DNA of 34,214 nucleotides from NCBI GenBank assembly GCA_016779705.1, contig JADHNB010000007.1, positions 1 through 34,214 of the forward strand, read 5' to 3'. Made by a program: the position numbers and the translations under genes. Shown piece after piece: positions 18,171-27,716 of the stretch. Numbering within the stretch: position 1 is the stretch's first letter; each line of letters begins with the position of its first letter. The notes beneath the pieces were generated by a model. The model had not been told where the DNA came from. It saw only the letters and a list, made by a program, of their open reading frames with translations, and searched no databases. Origin of the DNA: Candidatus Poseidonia sp. (lineage in GTDB: Archaea; Thermoplasmatota; Poseidoniia; Poseidoniales; Poseidoniaceae).

Positions 18171-19207
18171 GTGCCCCCGTGGAAGTTTGGGTCCGTTTAG
18201 AGGAAGGTGAACCCCTGCCCAACCTTGCAGGAGTGGACCGTTACATCACACCGACGCTTGACCCCGCAGCGGTCCGAGTCGAAGACGGTGTCTTGTTCGG
18301 GTCTGAAGGCGTATTGGGCGCCCACGTGGTCATCACCGACGGCAGCACGCAAGACAACGGGAGAGCCTTGATGGGAACCGTGGAGTGGATTTGGGCCGAG
18401 TGCCAAACATGGTCCATGATTCCGCTGGAAAACCTGATCGCTGCCCGAAGCGGGAGTGCGACCAAAATCGCCGCCACCATCACCTCGGTCGCCCAAGCCC
18501 AAGGCGCCGGATTTGCGCTTGAACAAGGCGTGGACGCCCTCGTGGTGGCCAATCAAACCGAACTCATTGAAGCGGCGTTGATCGTGAAGTCCCAGCGGGG
18601 CGAAGTGGCCGAAATTGAAACGCCTGAAACCCCGTCAACCGGCGAATTGTCCATGGCGGTTCTTCGGTTGACGTCGGTGGAACAGGCCGGTGTTGGTGAC
18701 CGGTACTGCCTTGACTTTCTCTCCTTGTTCTCTGAAGGCGAGGGGGTGCTCATCGGGTCGTCGGCATCCTCCATGGTGCTCGTTCACAGCGAAACCGTGC
18801 CGTCCACCTTTGTCCCGACGCGCCCGTTCAGGGTGAATGCAGGCTCACCGCATGCCTACGTCATGATGGCTGACGGCTCGACGAAATACCTCGCCGAGGT
18901 GATGGCGGGCGATGCGCTGCTGGCGGTGACCGTCTCGGGTCAAACCCGTGCGTTGGTTTTGGGTCGAATCAAAATCGAACAACGTCCGATGCTGAAAATC
19001 AGTTTCACCGTCGATTCAGACAACGAACGGAAGCCTAAAGAGGCCCATGTGTACATGCAACAAGCGGAAACGGTTCGCCTGTTGGACCATCGTGCTCAAC
19101 CGCAATCGGTCACCAACCTCTCCTCAGAGGACACGGTCATCGGTTGGACCGGGCACGGCGGGCGCCACCTTGGCCAATCCATCGGGAGCCGTGTGGAGGA
19201 ACGTTAA
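18164..19207 (+). CDS. 3-dehydroquinate synthase II (archaeal type)
   Basis: WSMIPLENLIAARSG, GVLIGSSASSMVLVHSET, PFRVNAGSPHAYVMMADGSTKYLAEVMAGD; overlaps the upstream aldolase gene by 7 bp. Confidence 0.92.
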   Translation: MVGAPVEVWVRLEEGEPLPNLAGVDRYITPTLDPAAVRVEDGVLFGSEGVLGAHVVITDGSTQDNGRALMGTVEWIWAECQTWSMIPLENLIAARSGSATKIAATITSVAQAQGAGFALEQGVDALVVANQTELIEAALIVKSQRGEVAEIETPETPSTGELSMAVLRLTSVEQAGVGDRYCLDFLSLFSEGEGVLIGSSASSMVLVHSETVPSTFVPTRPFRVNAGSPHAYVMMADGSTKYLAEVMAGDALLAVTVSGQTRALVLGRIKIEQRPMLKISFTVDSDNERKPKEAHVYMQQAETVRLLDHRAQPQSVTNLSSEDTVIGWTGHGGRHLGQSIGSRVEER

Positions 19208-19209
19208 GC

Positions 19210-20103
19210 ATGGCGGTGTTGGGCAAAGGTTCGGCTCACGGAGCATGCAGTCTCCTTCACGCCGCGGCCCTGGGATACGGCGCGTGCATGGCCCTCGACC
19301 TTCCCATCACCGTGCGCCTCCTTGACCGACCCAGCAAACGCGAGCTGGTTGACAAGGACGATGTCTTGGGTCACCTTTTGCAAGCGTGGTGTGACGCCGG
19401 TCATCCCCTACCCGAGGGGTACGATATCGATGACCTGCACTGGGGCGTCAACTCCAAAATCCCTCCCAAACAAGGCCTCAAATCATCCGCAGCCACCTGC
19501 ATCGCTGCCCTCCGTGCCTTGTGCGACGCCACCAGCATCGTGCTCGAGGAGCCAACAATGGTTCACCTCGCCGCCACGGCCCAACTTGCAGCGGGCGTTT
19601 CGCTGACCGGTTCCATTGACGATGCGTGGGGATGCATGAAACCGGGATGGAAACTCGTGGATGTCCAAGCACCCATCACGGAGGGCGTCCTGTTGGAAAA
19701 CAAGGGTCTTTCCAGCGACGATTGGATCGTCGTTCTGGTGCTGAGGGGCGAACGTGAACAGCAACCCAACTTGCAAGATTTTGAACCTCATCAACAAGCC
19801 TTCCGGGAGGCCTTTGAGGCGCTCAAAGCCAATAACCCGCTCATGGCGATGACGTGGAATGGGCGAGGTATTGTGGCGGTCCTTCAGGACATTGAGGGGC
19901 GGAAAATGACCAATGACTCGTTCATGAACAGCGCTCGAGCGGCCGGCGTTTCCGGCTCCGGACCGGCCCTTGTCTTGGTCATCCCTCAACTTCAACACGC
20001 CATGGTGGACCGGGTCAAGGCTTGGTATTCAAGCCGATACAAGGACGTGGAGTTCGTGGTGACCTCCTTCCTTTCTCACGAAGGCGATGACGAACTTGAG
20101 TGA
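19210..20103 (+). CDS. Archaeal (GHMP superfamily) shikimate kinase
   Basis: SKIPPKQGLKSSAATCIAALRAL (GHMP P-loop GLKSSAA) and ARAAGVSGSGPALVLV; in the shikimate operon. ATG at 19210. Confidence 0.9.
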   Translation: MAVLGKGSAHGACSLLHAAALGYGACMALDLPITVRLLDRPSKRELVDKDDVLGHLLQAWCDAGHPLPEGYDIDDLHWGVNSKIPPKQGLKSSAATCIAALRALCDATSIVLEEPTMVHLAATAQLAAGVSLTGSIDDAWGCMKPGWKLVDVQAPITEGVLLENKGLSSDDWIVVLVLRGEREQQPNLQDFEPHQQAFREAFEALKANNPLMAMTWNGRGIVAVLQDIEGRKMTNDSFMNSARAAGVSGSGPALVLVIPQLQHAMVDRVKAWYSSRYKDVEFVVTSFLSHEGDDELE

Positions 20104-20130
20104 ACACCTTCTAAAAGGGCCATTAGGTCC

Positions 20131-21228
20131 ATGGTCCGTTTCAACATGCAGATGACACTCGGCGAGGTCTTGCGTGTGACGTTGTTGGGCTCAAGCCACG
20201 GCCCGTTTGTCGGAGCCACCCTCGAAGGCGTCCCCAAGGGACTGGCGTTGGATGAATCGGTGGTACTGGCGGCGATGCAGTTGCGAAAAACCGGCGGAGC
20301 CTACAGCAGCAAGCGTCAAGAAACCGACCGCGTGGATTGGGTGAGCGGTGTGGTGGACGGAAAAACCACGGGCGACCCCATCGAACTCCGGATTGCCAAC
20401 AACGATGCGCGTTCTTCCGACTATACTTTTCTCCCGGACCACCCTCGACCTGGTCACCAAGATCTGGTGATGCACATGCGAACCAACGGGGAAGCGGACC
20501 TTCGAGGTGGAGGGACCTCCAGTGCAAGAATGACCGCTCCGCTCGTGGCGGCAGCGGCCCTGTTTCGGCCTTGGCTCCAACATCTCGGGGTTCATGTCGA
20601 AGCCCACCTCGGTGCAGTGGGTGCCGTTGAGGCCGATGCGATGGACGCTTGCCCGCCGCGCTGGGCCTCGCCAGATTGTGAAGCCTTGCGATGTCGCGAT
20701 CCAGCAGCGGCTCAAGCCATGGTTGAACTCATCAACGCCACGAAGAAATCGCTTGATTCCATCGGTTCAAGGGTGGACTTGACCATAACGGGCCTTCCGC
20801 TTGGCCTGGGTGAACCCTGGTTTGACGGGCTTGAACCCGCCCTTGCCAGGGCGATGATGGCCATACCGGCGGCACGAGGCGTGGAGTTTGGCCACGGGTT
20901 TGGCGTCCAAACCATGAAGGGAAGCGAGCACAATTCTCCTTGGGCAGGAACAGCGGATCAACCGGTCCTTGAGGGGGACCAGCCCGATGGCGCCCTTGCC
21001 GGATTGGCCACGGGGTCACCGGTTCATGTTCGCCTTGCGCTCAAACCGCCATCGAGCATCCCACAGGAACAACTGACCCTCAATTTGGCCTCCAACCGAC
21101 AGGAACCGCTCATCGTCAAAGGAAGGCACGATCCCGTCCTCGGCCCTCGGGGCGTGGCCGTGGCCGAGGCCATGGCCATCATCGTCGTGGCCGATTTATT
21201 GTTGCGTGGAGGTTTTGCCGATGCATGA
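20131..21228 (+). CDS. aroC: Chorismate synthase
   Basis: LRVTLLGSSHGPFVGATLEGVPKGL; RPGHQDLVMHMRTNGEADLRGGGTSSARMTAPLVAAAAL; RHDPVLGPRGVAVAEAMAIIVVADLLL. Confidence 0.94.
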   Translation: MVRFNMQMTLGEVLRVTLLGSSHGPFVGATLEGVPKGLALDESVVLAAMQLRKTGGAYSSKRQETDRVDWVSGVVDGKTTGDPIELRIANNDARSSDYTFLPDHPRPGHQDLVMHMRTNGEADLRGGGTSSARMTAPLVAAAALFRPWLQHLGVHVEAHLGAVGAVEADAMDACPPRWASPDCEALRCRDPAAAQAMVELINATKKSLDSIGSRVDLTITGLPLGLGEPWFDGLEPALARAMMAIPAARGVEFGHGFGVQTMKGSEHNSPWAGTADQPVLEGDQPDGALAGLATGSPVHVRLALKPPSSIPQEQLTLNLASNRQEPLIVKGRHDPVLGPRGVAVAEAMAIIVVADLLLRGGFADA

Positions 21229-22534
21229 TGCCCCTGAAATCCACAAGTTCGGAGGCTCCTGTCTCCGCGACGCTTCGGATTTGGAACGCATTGCGAACAT
21301 CGTTATGGAATCGGAGCAGCCGGTGGTCTTGGTCGTCTCGGCCTTGTGGGGCACGACCGACCGATTGATGCGGGCTGCCAAAGAACCCCGATATGCAGGG
21401 CGTCTGGTGAACGACCTCGCCAGCCATCACCTTCGCTTCGCCCCTTCGCTGGTGAATTCACCGCTCTTCGATGTCTTCCAACGCGTGCTGGCAGGAATCG
21501 AGGATTCCCTCGCTGCGTTGGAAACCGAACGGTCCGATACATCGGCATACAACCGCTTGCTCGCCTCAGGTGAACGCCTCTCGGCCCTCATCATCGCTCA
21601 CCACCTGGTGGAATGCGGGATTGATGCCCACCCTGTCGGCGCCGAAGACATCGGGCTGTGTTTGGACGGCATGGGCACCGCACGAACCGTGGACATGCAA
21701 CGGTCGGCCGAACGATTGGACAAGGAGGCCTTTTGGGGCGTCCCGGTGGTCACGGGCTGGTTTGGCGAAGGCAACGACGGTGACATTGCGTTGTTGGGCC
21801 GCGGTGGCAGTGACCACACGGCCACGGCCCTTGCTGCGTTGCTTAACGCTCAACGCGTGGTCTTGTGGAAGGACGTGTTGGGCATCTATCCCATCAATCC
21901 GAGATGGGGCGTGTCGGCATCGCCCATACCCTACCTCGGCTACGGAGAAGCCATTGAATTCGCCAACGCTGACGCCACCATCCTTCATCCTGCCACGGTT
22001 CAACCGGTGTACACCATTGGTATTCCCATTGAGATTCGTCACTTGTCAGGATACGGTCGAAACAACATGAAAACCGTGATCGGCCCCGATATTGACGGTA
22101 CGCCCACGGTGAAAGCCGTGGCCTGCATCCCTCGGGTGGCGTGTGTGAACGTCCAACTCACCTACTCGGACGACGCTGTTGCGGATTTGAGTGACGCCAT
22201 CGGCCAGCTTCAGAAACACGACGTCCGAGTCTGCTCCTTTGAAGCCACTCCGAACCGATGGAGATTCATCTTGCCTCAACACGAAGTGAGTCGGAGCATG
22301 AGCATCTTGAACCGTTTCAGCGGCGAGGTGACCTACGACTATCACGCCGCCATGCTGTCGTTCATCGGTTGTAGTGACCCCAAAACCGTCCTTGCGTTGC
22401 TGGAAGAGGGTTCCAATTATCGAGAAGAAGACGTCCTGGTGACCAACCGTTCCACCCACTTGCTTACGCAACGTCACGACATCTCAGCCATGCTCGACGA
22501 AGTGATGGTGCGAGTGAACGCCAATCAGGGTTGA
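21221..22534 (+). CDS. lysC: Aspartate kinase
   Basis: HKFGGSCLRDASDLERIANIV, LGRGGSDHTATALAALLNAQRVVLWKDVLGIYPINPR, SYGEAIEFA-like LGYGEAIEFANADATILHPATVQP; ACT-like C-terminus. Overlaps aroC by 8 bp. Confidence 0.92.
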   Translation: MHDAPEIHKFGGSCLRDASDLERIANIVMESEQPVVLVVSALWGTTDRLMRAAKEPRYAGRLVNDLASHHLRFAPSLVNSPLFDVFQRVLAGIEDSLAALETERSDTSAYNRLLASGERLSALIIAHHLVECGIDAHPVGAEDIGLCLDGMGTARTVDMQRSAERLDKEAFWGVPVVTGWFGEGNDGDIALLGRGGSDHTATALAALLNAQRVVLWKDVLGIYPINPRWGVSASPIPYLGYGEAIEFANADATILHPATVQPVYTIGIPIEIRHLSGYGRNNMKTVIGPDIDGTPTVKAVACIPRVACVNVQLTYSDDAVADLSDAIGQLQKHDVRVCSFEATPNRWRFILPQHEVSRSMSILNRFSGEVTYDYHAAMLSFIGCSDPKTVLALLEEGSNYREEDVLVTNRSTHLLTQRHDISAMLDEVMVRVNANQG

Positions 22535-22538
22535 GGGT

Positions 22539-23462
22539 TCACTCGGCTTGCTTCTCACGGAAACGTTGCAAGTGCGTTGGCAGGTTCAAGCCAAACAAAA
22601 TGCCGACCGTGATGAACACAAACAAGGTGCCCAAGGCAACGCCATACACGGACGTGAGTTCAACCGATTCACGCATTCGCAAGGCGGTGTCGCCCGAGAA
22701 AATGCCAACGATGGCGGGAAGGATGGTGTTGGCGGAGAGGACGAACCAAGCCAGCAACGTGGCCAAAATGGGGTTGATCACCAACGAGCGGTGGTATTTT
22801 GACACGATTTTCTTGGGGTTCATGACATAAACTTCGTTGGTGCGAATGCTGGTGTCAAGCATCGAGTAGCGAATCACGCCGTTGCTCAACTCGAAATACA
22901 TGATGAGCAGGACGGAATAAACAACCACCAGAACGGAGAGCATCGTGGGGCTGTCCTGCAACCCAAAGAGGTCGTTGGAAAGGGCGGTCTTGGACGAGGC
23001 AAACCGAAGGATGGCGAGAATGAAAAGCAGATTACTGCCAAGCGACATACGAGCGTCTCGCTTGAAGGTCCCCATGAAACCAAGCACGGTGGCGGCCGCA
23101 ATCACGACGAGTTGCATGATGTTGGCAAAACCCAAACTTCCGGTCATGATGTACCACATCGTCCCTTGTGGAGGGGAGATGATGTAGGTGAGGAAGGCCA
23201 AAGCCACCAAGACCCCGTACACTGCGATTTGCAAGTTTTGGACCATTTTGTCCGGAGGGAGGAACTTCATTTTGGGGACCAACGGGCCACCAAGCAGGCT
23301 CTCGATGAAGGTTGGGATTTCAACGGTGGGGATGGCGTCTTGTGGAATGTCGCTGCCGGAGCCGACCTGACCTGCTGCCTTCTTCCGCGAGGGGGCCGAG
23401 GAACGAACCGTCTTGCCGTCGTAGAGGTGCGAGGTGTCATCGGATGGCTTGTTGATGGTCAT
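22539..23462 (-). CDS. Multi-pass membrane protein of unknown function in the MoxR/DUF58 cluster
   Basis: Several hydrophobic helices (IAVYGVLVALAFLTYIIS, LVVIAAATVLGFMGTF, MLSVLVVVYSVLLIMYF, ATLLAWFVLSANTILPAIVGIF); SD GAGGTGATC before ATG. Confidence 0.65.
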   Translation of the reverse strand: MTINKPSDDTSHLYDGKTVRSSAPSRKKAAGQVGSGSDIPQDAIPTVEIPTFIESLLGGPLVPKMKFLPPDKMVQNLQIAVYGVLVALAFLTYIISPPQGTMWYIMTGSLGFANIMQLVVIAAATVLGFMGTFKRDARMSLGSNLLFILAILRFASSKTALSNDLFGLQDSPTMLSVLVVVYSVLLIMYFELSNGVIRYSMLDTSIRTNEVYVMNPKKIVSKYHRSLVINPILATLLAWFVLSANTILPAIVGIFSGDTALRMRESVELTSVYGVALGTLFVFITVGILFGLNLPTHLQRFREKQAE

Positions 23463-23473
23463 GGTTGATCACC

Positions 23474-24787
23474 TCAGAATCCTCGAGCTCCTGCAAGAGC
23501 GGTGGAAAGGAGCATGTCAGGCTCCCAATCCATGATGTTCACGCCCAATCCACGGAGTTCACCGATGAGCACGTCGCGTTCGGTCTTCATGACCTCATAC
23601 CCGGTTCGGTCAATGCGCTTGGCATCGAATTCAAACTCGAGCGAGGACGGTGAAAGCACCGTGACGTCGAAGTCTCGGGCTCGGAAGTCACGCAGGGCGT
23701 TGACGATGGTCGGGTCGTCCTCCAAATTGGAGAGGAAGATGATGGGGCTCCCTTTGTTGATGTGAGGCAAAATCCGGTTGACCACCACTTGCAGCGGGAT
23801 GTTCCCGCGGGCAACGGCCCCGGCAAGTTTGGTCAATATGACATAGAGTTGCTTCTTGCCAGTATCACGGTCAACGCTGACGACTTCATCGCCATAGACA
23901 ATGACACCCACCGAGTCACGACGACCAAGGAAGTACTTCGCCAAGGACGCCGCCGCTCGAGTGGAATACACCAAGGCGTTTCGGGAAACCGGGCCGGTTT
24001 CAGCCACCGCACGCGAATCAACGATGATGATCACGTCGGACACGGCGTCTCGCTCGCGTTCGTTCACCATGAGTTTGCCCGAACGGGCGTAGGCTGACCA
24101 GTTGATGGCTCGGAAGGAATCGCCCTCGAAATATTCACGAAGCGAGTAAAACTCGGATCCGGGACCGGGTTGGCGAATGTTGACCGCACCGGTGAAAATC
24201 TTGGGCACTCTGGACTTGACGAAGGTTTCTTTCAAATCCTCCATCTTCGGGAACACAAGGAAATCGTTGTAGACATGCAATTCCTTTTCCTTGTGGAACA
24301 ACCCGAAGGCGTCCTGGATGCGAACCGTGACCGGCCCGAGGCTGTAGAAGCCACGAAGCGGACACTCAACGGTGTATTCGATGAACGTCTCTCGTCGTGG
24401 GCCGAGTTCCATCAAGATGTAATTGGCACCTTCTTTGATGCGCATCACTTCGGGAACTCGGTCACGAACCTCCAAGATTTTCGGCAACGATGAAGAGTTT
24501 TGCATCCTCAAGGTCACGTTCAATTCGCCGTCTTCAAACATGCGGGCACTGGAGAGTTTTCGCATGGCAACCACGTTGCCAAGCGCAGCTCCTTCTTCGC
24601 CGGACCACTCTTCGGCTCGTCGTCCACTCGATGCGACGTCTGCGTGATTCCCCAAGAGTGCAGCCCAGGTGAGGAACACGAAGATGACCACGGCGATGGT
24701 GACGAGTTGGGTGTTGCGGAGCGTCAAGCCGAGCAAGTACATGGCAACAGCAAGGCTGCCAAGCATGGCTGACTTTCGGCTCCACAT
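23474..24787 (-). CDS. DUF58 family protein
   Basis: EFYSLREYFEGDSFRAINWSAYARSGKLMVNERERDAVSDVIIIVDSR is the DUF58 signature; two N-terminal TM helices. Confidence 0.92.
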   Translation of the reverse strand: MWSRKSAMLGSLAVAMYLLGLTLRNTQLVTIAVVIFVFLTWAALLGNHADVASSGRRAEEWSGEEGAALGNVVAMRKLSSARMFEDGELNVTLRMQNSSSLPKILEVRDRVPEVMRIKEGANYILMELGPRRETFIEYTVECPLRGFYSLGPVTVRIQDAFGLFHKEKELHVYNDFLVFPKMEDLKETFVKSRVPKIFTGAVNIRQPGPGSEFYSLREYFEGDSFRAINWSAYARSGKLMVNERERDAVSDVIIIVDSRAVAETGPVSRNALVYSTRAAASLAKYFLGRRDSVGVIVYGDEVVSVDRDTGKKQLYVILTKLAGAVARGNIPLQVVVNRILPHINKGSPIIFLSNLEDDPTIVNALRDFRARDFDVTVLSPSSLEFEFDAKRIDRTGYEVMKTERDVLIGELRGLGVNIMDWEPDMLLSTALAGARGF

Positions 24788-24816
24788 GTTTGATTCACCT
24801 CAGTTCAAGTCCAACT

Positions 24817-25941
24817 TCAAACCGTTGGCACAGGGACTTCCCGGAGGATGGTCTGGATGACTTCTCCGGATTCAAGACCCTTGATTTGGTGCTCAGGCTT
24901 CAAGATGATACGGTGGGCGATGGCGAGCTCAGCGATGGCCTTGACGTCATCGGGGGTGACGAAGTCGCGTCCACGCAGGGCAGCGGCCGCACGGGAGGTC
25001 TTGAGGAGGGCTTGCGAACCACGAGGGGAGGAGCCCACGAGAACACGAGGGTCTTCACGGGTGCGGGACACGATCTCGACCATGTACATGCGGAGGGCTG
25101 GGTCAACGTACACGTCTTCACAGGCCTGTTGCATGGCGATGACACGAGCGGGGTCGGTGATGACGTCCACATCGACAGCGTCCTTACCACGGTTGATACG
25201 TCGGGCGAGGATTTCGTCTTCGTCAGCGCGGTCGGGGTAACCCACAGACATCTTGAACATGAAACGGTCAAGTTGTGCTTCAGGGAGCGGGTAGGTACCT
25301 TCCTGCTCCACAGGGTTTTGCGTGGCCATAACGATGAACGGGGCTGGCAACTTGTGGGTGACGGTACCGATGGTCACCTGCTTCTCCTGCATGGCCTCAA
25401 GCAAAGCGGCTTGGGTCTTGGGAGGGGCACGGTTGATCTCGTCAGCGAGGAGAAGGTTACAGAACAACGGACCTGGCTTGAAGGTAAACTCGCCCTTCTT
25501 GGCGTCGTAGATGTTCGTACCGGTGATGTCAGCGGGGAGCAGGTCAGGGGTGAACTGAACACGCTTGAAGTCACAACCGAGAGCATCGGCGAAGGTGTTG
25601 GTCATCAGCGTCTTGGCCAATCCGGGGTAGTCTTCGAAGAGAAGGTTCCCGTTGGACAGGATGTTGATCAACACGTTGTCGATGACGTGTGACTTTCCGA
25701 TGATGACCTTCTGGACCTCGGCGGAGATTGCTTGTGCAATCGCACCGACGGCCTTCAGGCGCTCTCGGACTTCAGGGGTACTCTGGTGCTTCGGCTGGGC
25801 CGGAGCGGCCGGTGCTGCAGGTGCAACGGGTGCGGCGGGTGCTGCCGGTGCCATGGGAGCGGCGGGGGCAGGGGCCACGGGTGCTGCTGGCGCTGCAGGC
25901 GCTGGCGCGGGCGGGGCTGCGGGGGGGGCTGGGGGTTGCAT
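24817..25941 (-). CDS. MoxR-family AAA+ ATPase with Pro/Ala-rich N-terminal extension
   Basis: LLFEDYPGLAKTLMTNTFA, FKPGPLFCNLLLADEINRAPPKTQAALLEAMQEKQVTIG, MATQNPVEQEGTYPLPEAQLDRFMFK. N-terminus MQPPAPPAAPPAPAPAAPAAPVAPAPAAP.... Confidence 0.94.
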   Translation of the reverse strand: MQPPAPPAAPPAPAPAAPAAPVAPAPAAPMAPAAPAAPVAPAAPAAPAQPKHQSTPEVRERLKAVGAIAQAISAEVQKVIIGKSHVIDNVLINILSNGNLLFEDYPGLAKTLMTNTFADALGCDFKRVQFTPDLLPADITGTNIYDAKKGEFTFKPGPLFCNLLLADEINRAPPKTQAALLEAMQEKQVTIGTVTHKLPAPFIVMATQNPVEQEGTYPLPEAQLDRFMFKMSVGYPDRADEDEILARRINRGKDAVDVDVITDPARVIAMQQACEDVYVDPALRMYMVEIVSRTREDPRVLVGSSPRGSQALLKTSRAAAALRGRDFVTPDDVKAIAELAIAHRIILKPEHQIKGLESGEVIQTILREVPVPTV

Positions 25942-25958
25942 GTCTTATCCTCCTTGTT

Positions 25959-27536
25959 TCAATTTCCCCAACGACGGATGTGAGGGATGAGTTCCCTCAA
26001 TTCTTCGCTGGAGTAGACACGGTTCGAACTCACCAGTTCGACCAATCGGGGTTCGCGGATCATCTGCATGACTTCCGCTGGGGACTTGCGAGCAAAATCG
26101 TCTCGCGTCAGGTCATTGAAGTTGCGAACTTTGTTGAGGAAAGCCTCACGCGTTCGCCGTTGGTAATGGGAGGGGTCCAACTTCGTTGGGCGCTCCCGGA
26201 ATCGAGTCAAGTCGAAGACGTGACGCCAGTTCTCTTTCTCGGGCACCACCATGATGGCAATGGCGAGCAGAGCGAAGAGATTCAGGATGATGAGCCACTT
26301 GAGGACGGCATCGCTGGTGAGCAAGACGATGGCGCCCATGGCTTCGGTAAACGGCATGGAAAGGGTGCTGGAAACGTGCCGGCTCTCGTCGAAAACGATG
26401 TTGAACGACCCCGTGTTACGGGCGATGGTGGCGGACAACTGCTCGTTGTCAAATTCCATCATGTCGTTGATGAGGGCCGTGAAATACATCTCGTTGCCTC
26501 GCCAGGTGGTGTCACCGAGTCCCTTGTTGAGCCCCTCGGAGTCGGTGTCCCAGCACATGTGGCCGTGTTGGATGTAAAGCTCGGAGTCGCATTGCATCTT
26601 GCCCGTCTCCTCGGCCATGTCTTGGTCCCAGAGGTGGTTGGCCAGCACCGAGTGGTCGGAAACGAACACAATGCTCCCCGTTGCGGTGATTTCTCCGATA
26701 TCGCCGCCAAAGTCCAGCGACCGCTGGTCAAGCACGGTTTGTCCGGGGTAGTCGATTCGAATGATGAGGCCGGTCTCTCCTTCGCCGAGCGTGGGGTTGG
26801 ATTCGCCCTTGCCAGCGTCGATTTCAGCCGAGGTTGAAGCAGCAGCCAGCACGTGGATGCTTCGACCGGATTCACCTTGTTCATCCAACACCTGGATGGC
26901 GGTGGGTCGATGGAACAGCACCGGCATGCGGCAGTTCTCCACCCGTTCTTGGTTGACATCGTCTTCTGAACATGGAACGGCTTTCTCATCGCCCATGGTG
27001 GAGATGTCGCGGGTCACGCTGGCCACGGACCAAAGTTTCCGCGTGTCGGGCGAGACACGGGTGCCGTCATCGGCCGTCACTTCGTAATAGCGACCGGTGT
27101 TGATGTCATCGCGAACGGGAGAATCAAAGTACTTGACACCGAATTCTTCGGCCACCAACTGAGCGTTGGTCGAGTTGGCCGCCAAGATGACCTTGCCACC
27201 TCGTTTCGTAACGAAATCATGGAGGGCAGCCGCCTCAGCTGCATCGAAGGGCTTCTCTGGTGCGGCGATCACCAACAGGGTTCGGTGGGGGTTTTGCCAG
27301 TCGTTGACGAGCATGGGTGTGGACATGGTGTTGGCCACGTTGAAATCCTTCAAACTCTCGCGCATCAGCGTCAGTTGTTGGTCAGCGTATTCATCGTCGT
27401 TCTGGTAGGGTGAAAACACGGTGGTTTTCCCGGACGAGACGACGGCGATGATGACGGTTGAAAGGGCCACTGAAACCACGAGGCCAATCATGAGCCAAGC
27501 CTCGAGACTCAATTTGGACTTCTCAACTTCAGCCAT
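25959..27536 (-). CDS. DUF4350/GldG-like membrane protein of the MoxR cluster
   Basis: N-terminal TM (EAWLMIGLVVSVALSTVIIAVVSSGKTTVFSPYQND), GATase-like fold region (NDWQNPHRTLLVIAAPEKPFDAAEAAALHDFVTKRGGKVILAANSTNAQLVAEEFGV), C-terminal TM. SD GGAGGAAG before ATG at 27536. Confidence 0.7.
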   Translation of the reverse strand: MAEVEKSKLSLEAWLMIGLVVSVALSTVIIAVVSSGKTTVFSPYQNDDEYADQQLTLMRESLKDFNVANTMSTPMLVNDWQNPHRTLLVIAAPEKPFDAAEAAALHDFVTKRGGKVILAANSTNAQLVAEEFGVKYFDSPVRDDINTGRYYEVTADDGTRVSPDTRKLWSVASVTRDISTMGDEKAVPCSEDDVNQERVENCRMPVLFHRPTAIQVLDEQGESGRSIHVLAAASTSAEIDAGKGESNPTLGEGETGLIIRIDYPGQTVLDQRSLDFGGDIGEITATGSIVFVSDHSVLANHLWDQDMAEETGKMQCDSELYIQHGHMCWDTDSEGLNKGLGDTTWRGNEMYFTALINDMMEFDNEQLSATIARNTGSFNIVFDESRHVSSTLSMPFTEAMGAIVLLTSDAVLKWLIILNLFALLAIAIMVVPEKENWRHVFDLTRFRERPTKLDPSHYQRRTREAFLNKVRNFNDLTRDDFARKSPAEVMQMIREPRLVELVSSNRVYSSEELRELIPHIRRWGN

Positions 27537-27614
27537 CTCTCTTCCTCCAAGTATCAAGTCAAAACGACAGATTTACATCCTTCGGAGACACATTCCACAC
27601 ATAATAGTTGCTCA

Positions 27615-27628
27615 CCCTTGGACAAGGG
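27615..27628. promoter_or_regulatory. Palindrome CCCTTG-GA-CAAGGG upstream of the MoxR-cluster leading gene
   Basis: Perfect 6-bp inverted repeat with a 2-nt spacer in a 180-bp AT-richer intergenic region, near a TATA-like AACTATTATG on the minus strand. Confidence 0.35.
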
Positions 27629-27716
27629 CATGTTCCGATTTTCAAACAACAGCGACGCTCTTTCTAGCGAATCAAGACGGCAAAATCCTTCAAAAATTAC
27701 AGTTTTCGGAGTTGAA

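Noticed and set aside
20146-20220. Chorismate synthase GSSHG instead of the usual GESHG
   Set aside because: I believe Ser is tolerated at this position in the family signature, and the rest of the enzyme looks intact, so this is not strong evidence of altered function.
24790-25692. 300-aa + strand open frame opposite MoxR
   Set aside because: MoxR motifs on the minus strand are unambiguous; the antisense product has no domain signature.
25728-26837. 369-aa + strand open frame over MoxR and the GldG-like gene
   Set aside because: Overlaps two well-supported genes on the other strand and spans their intergenic region; it is a codon-bias shadow.
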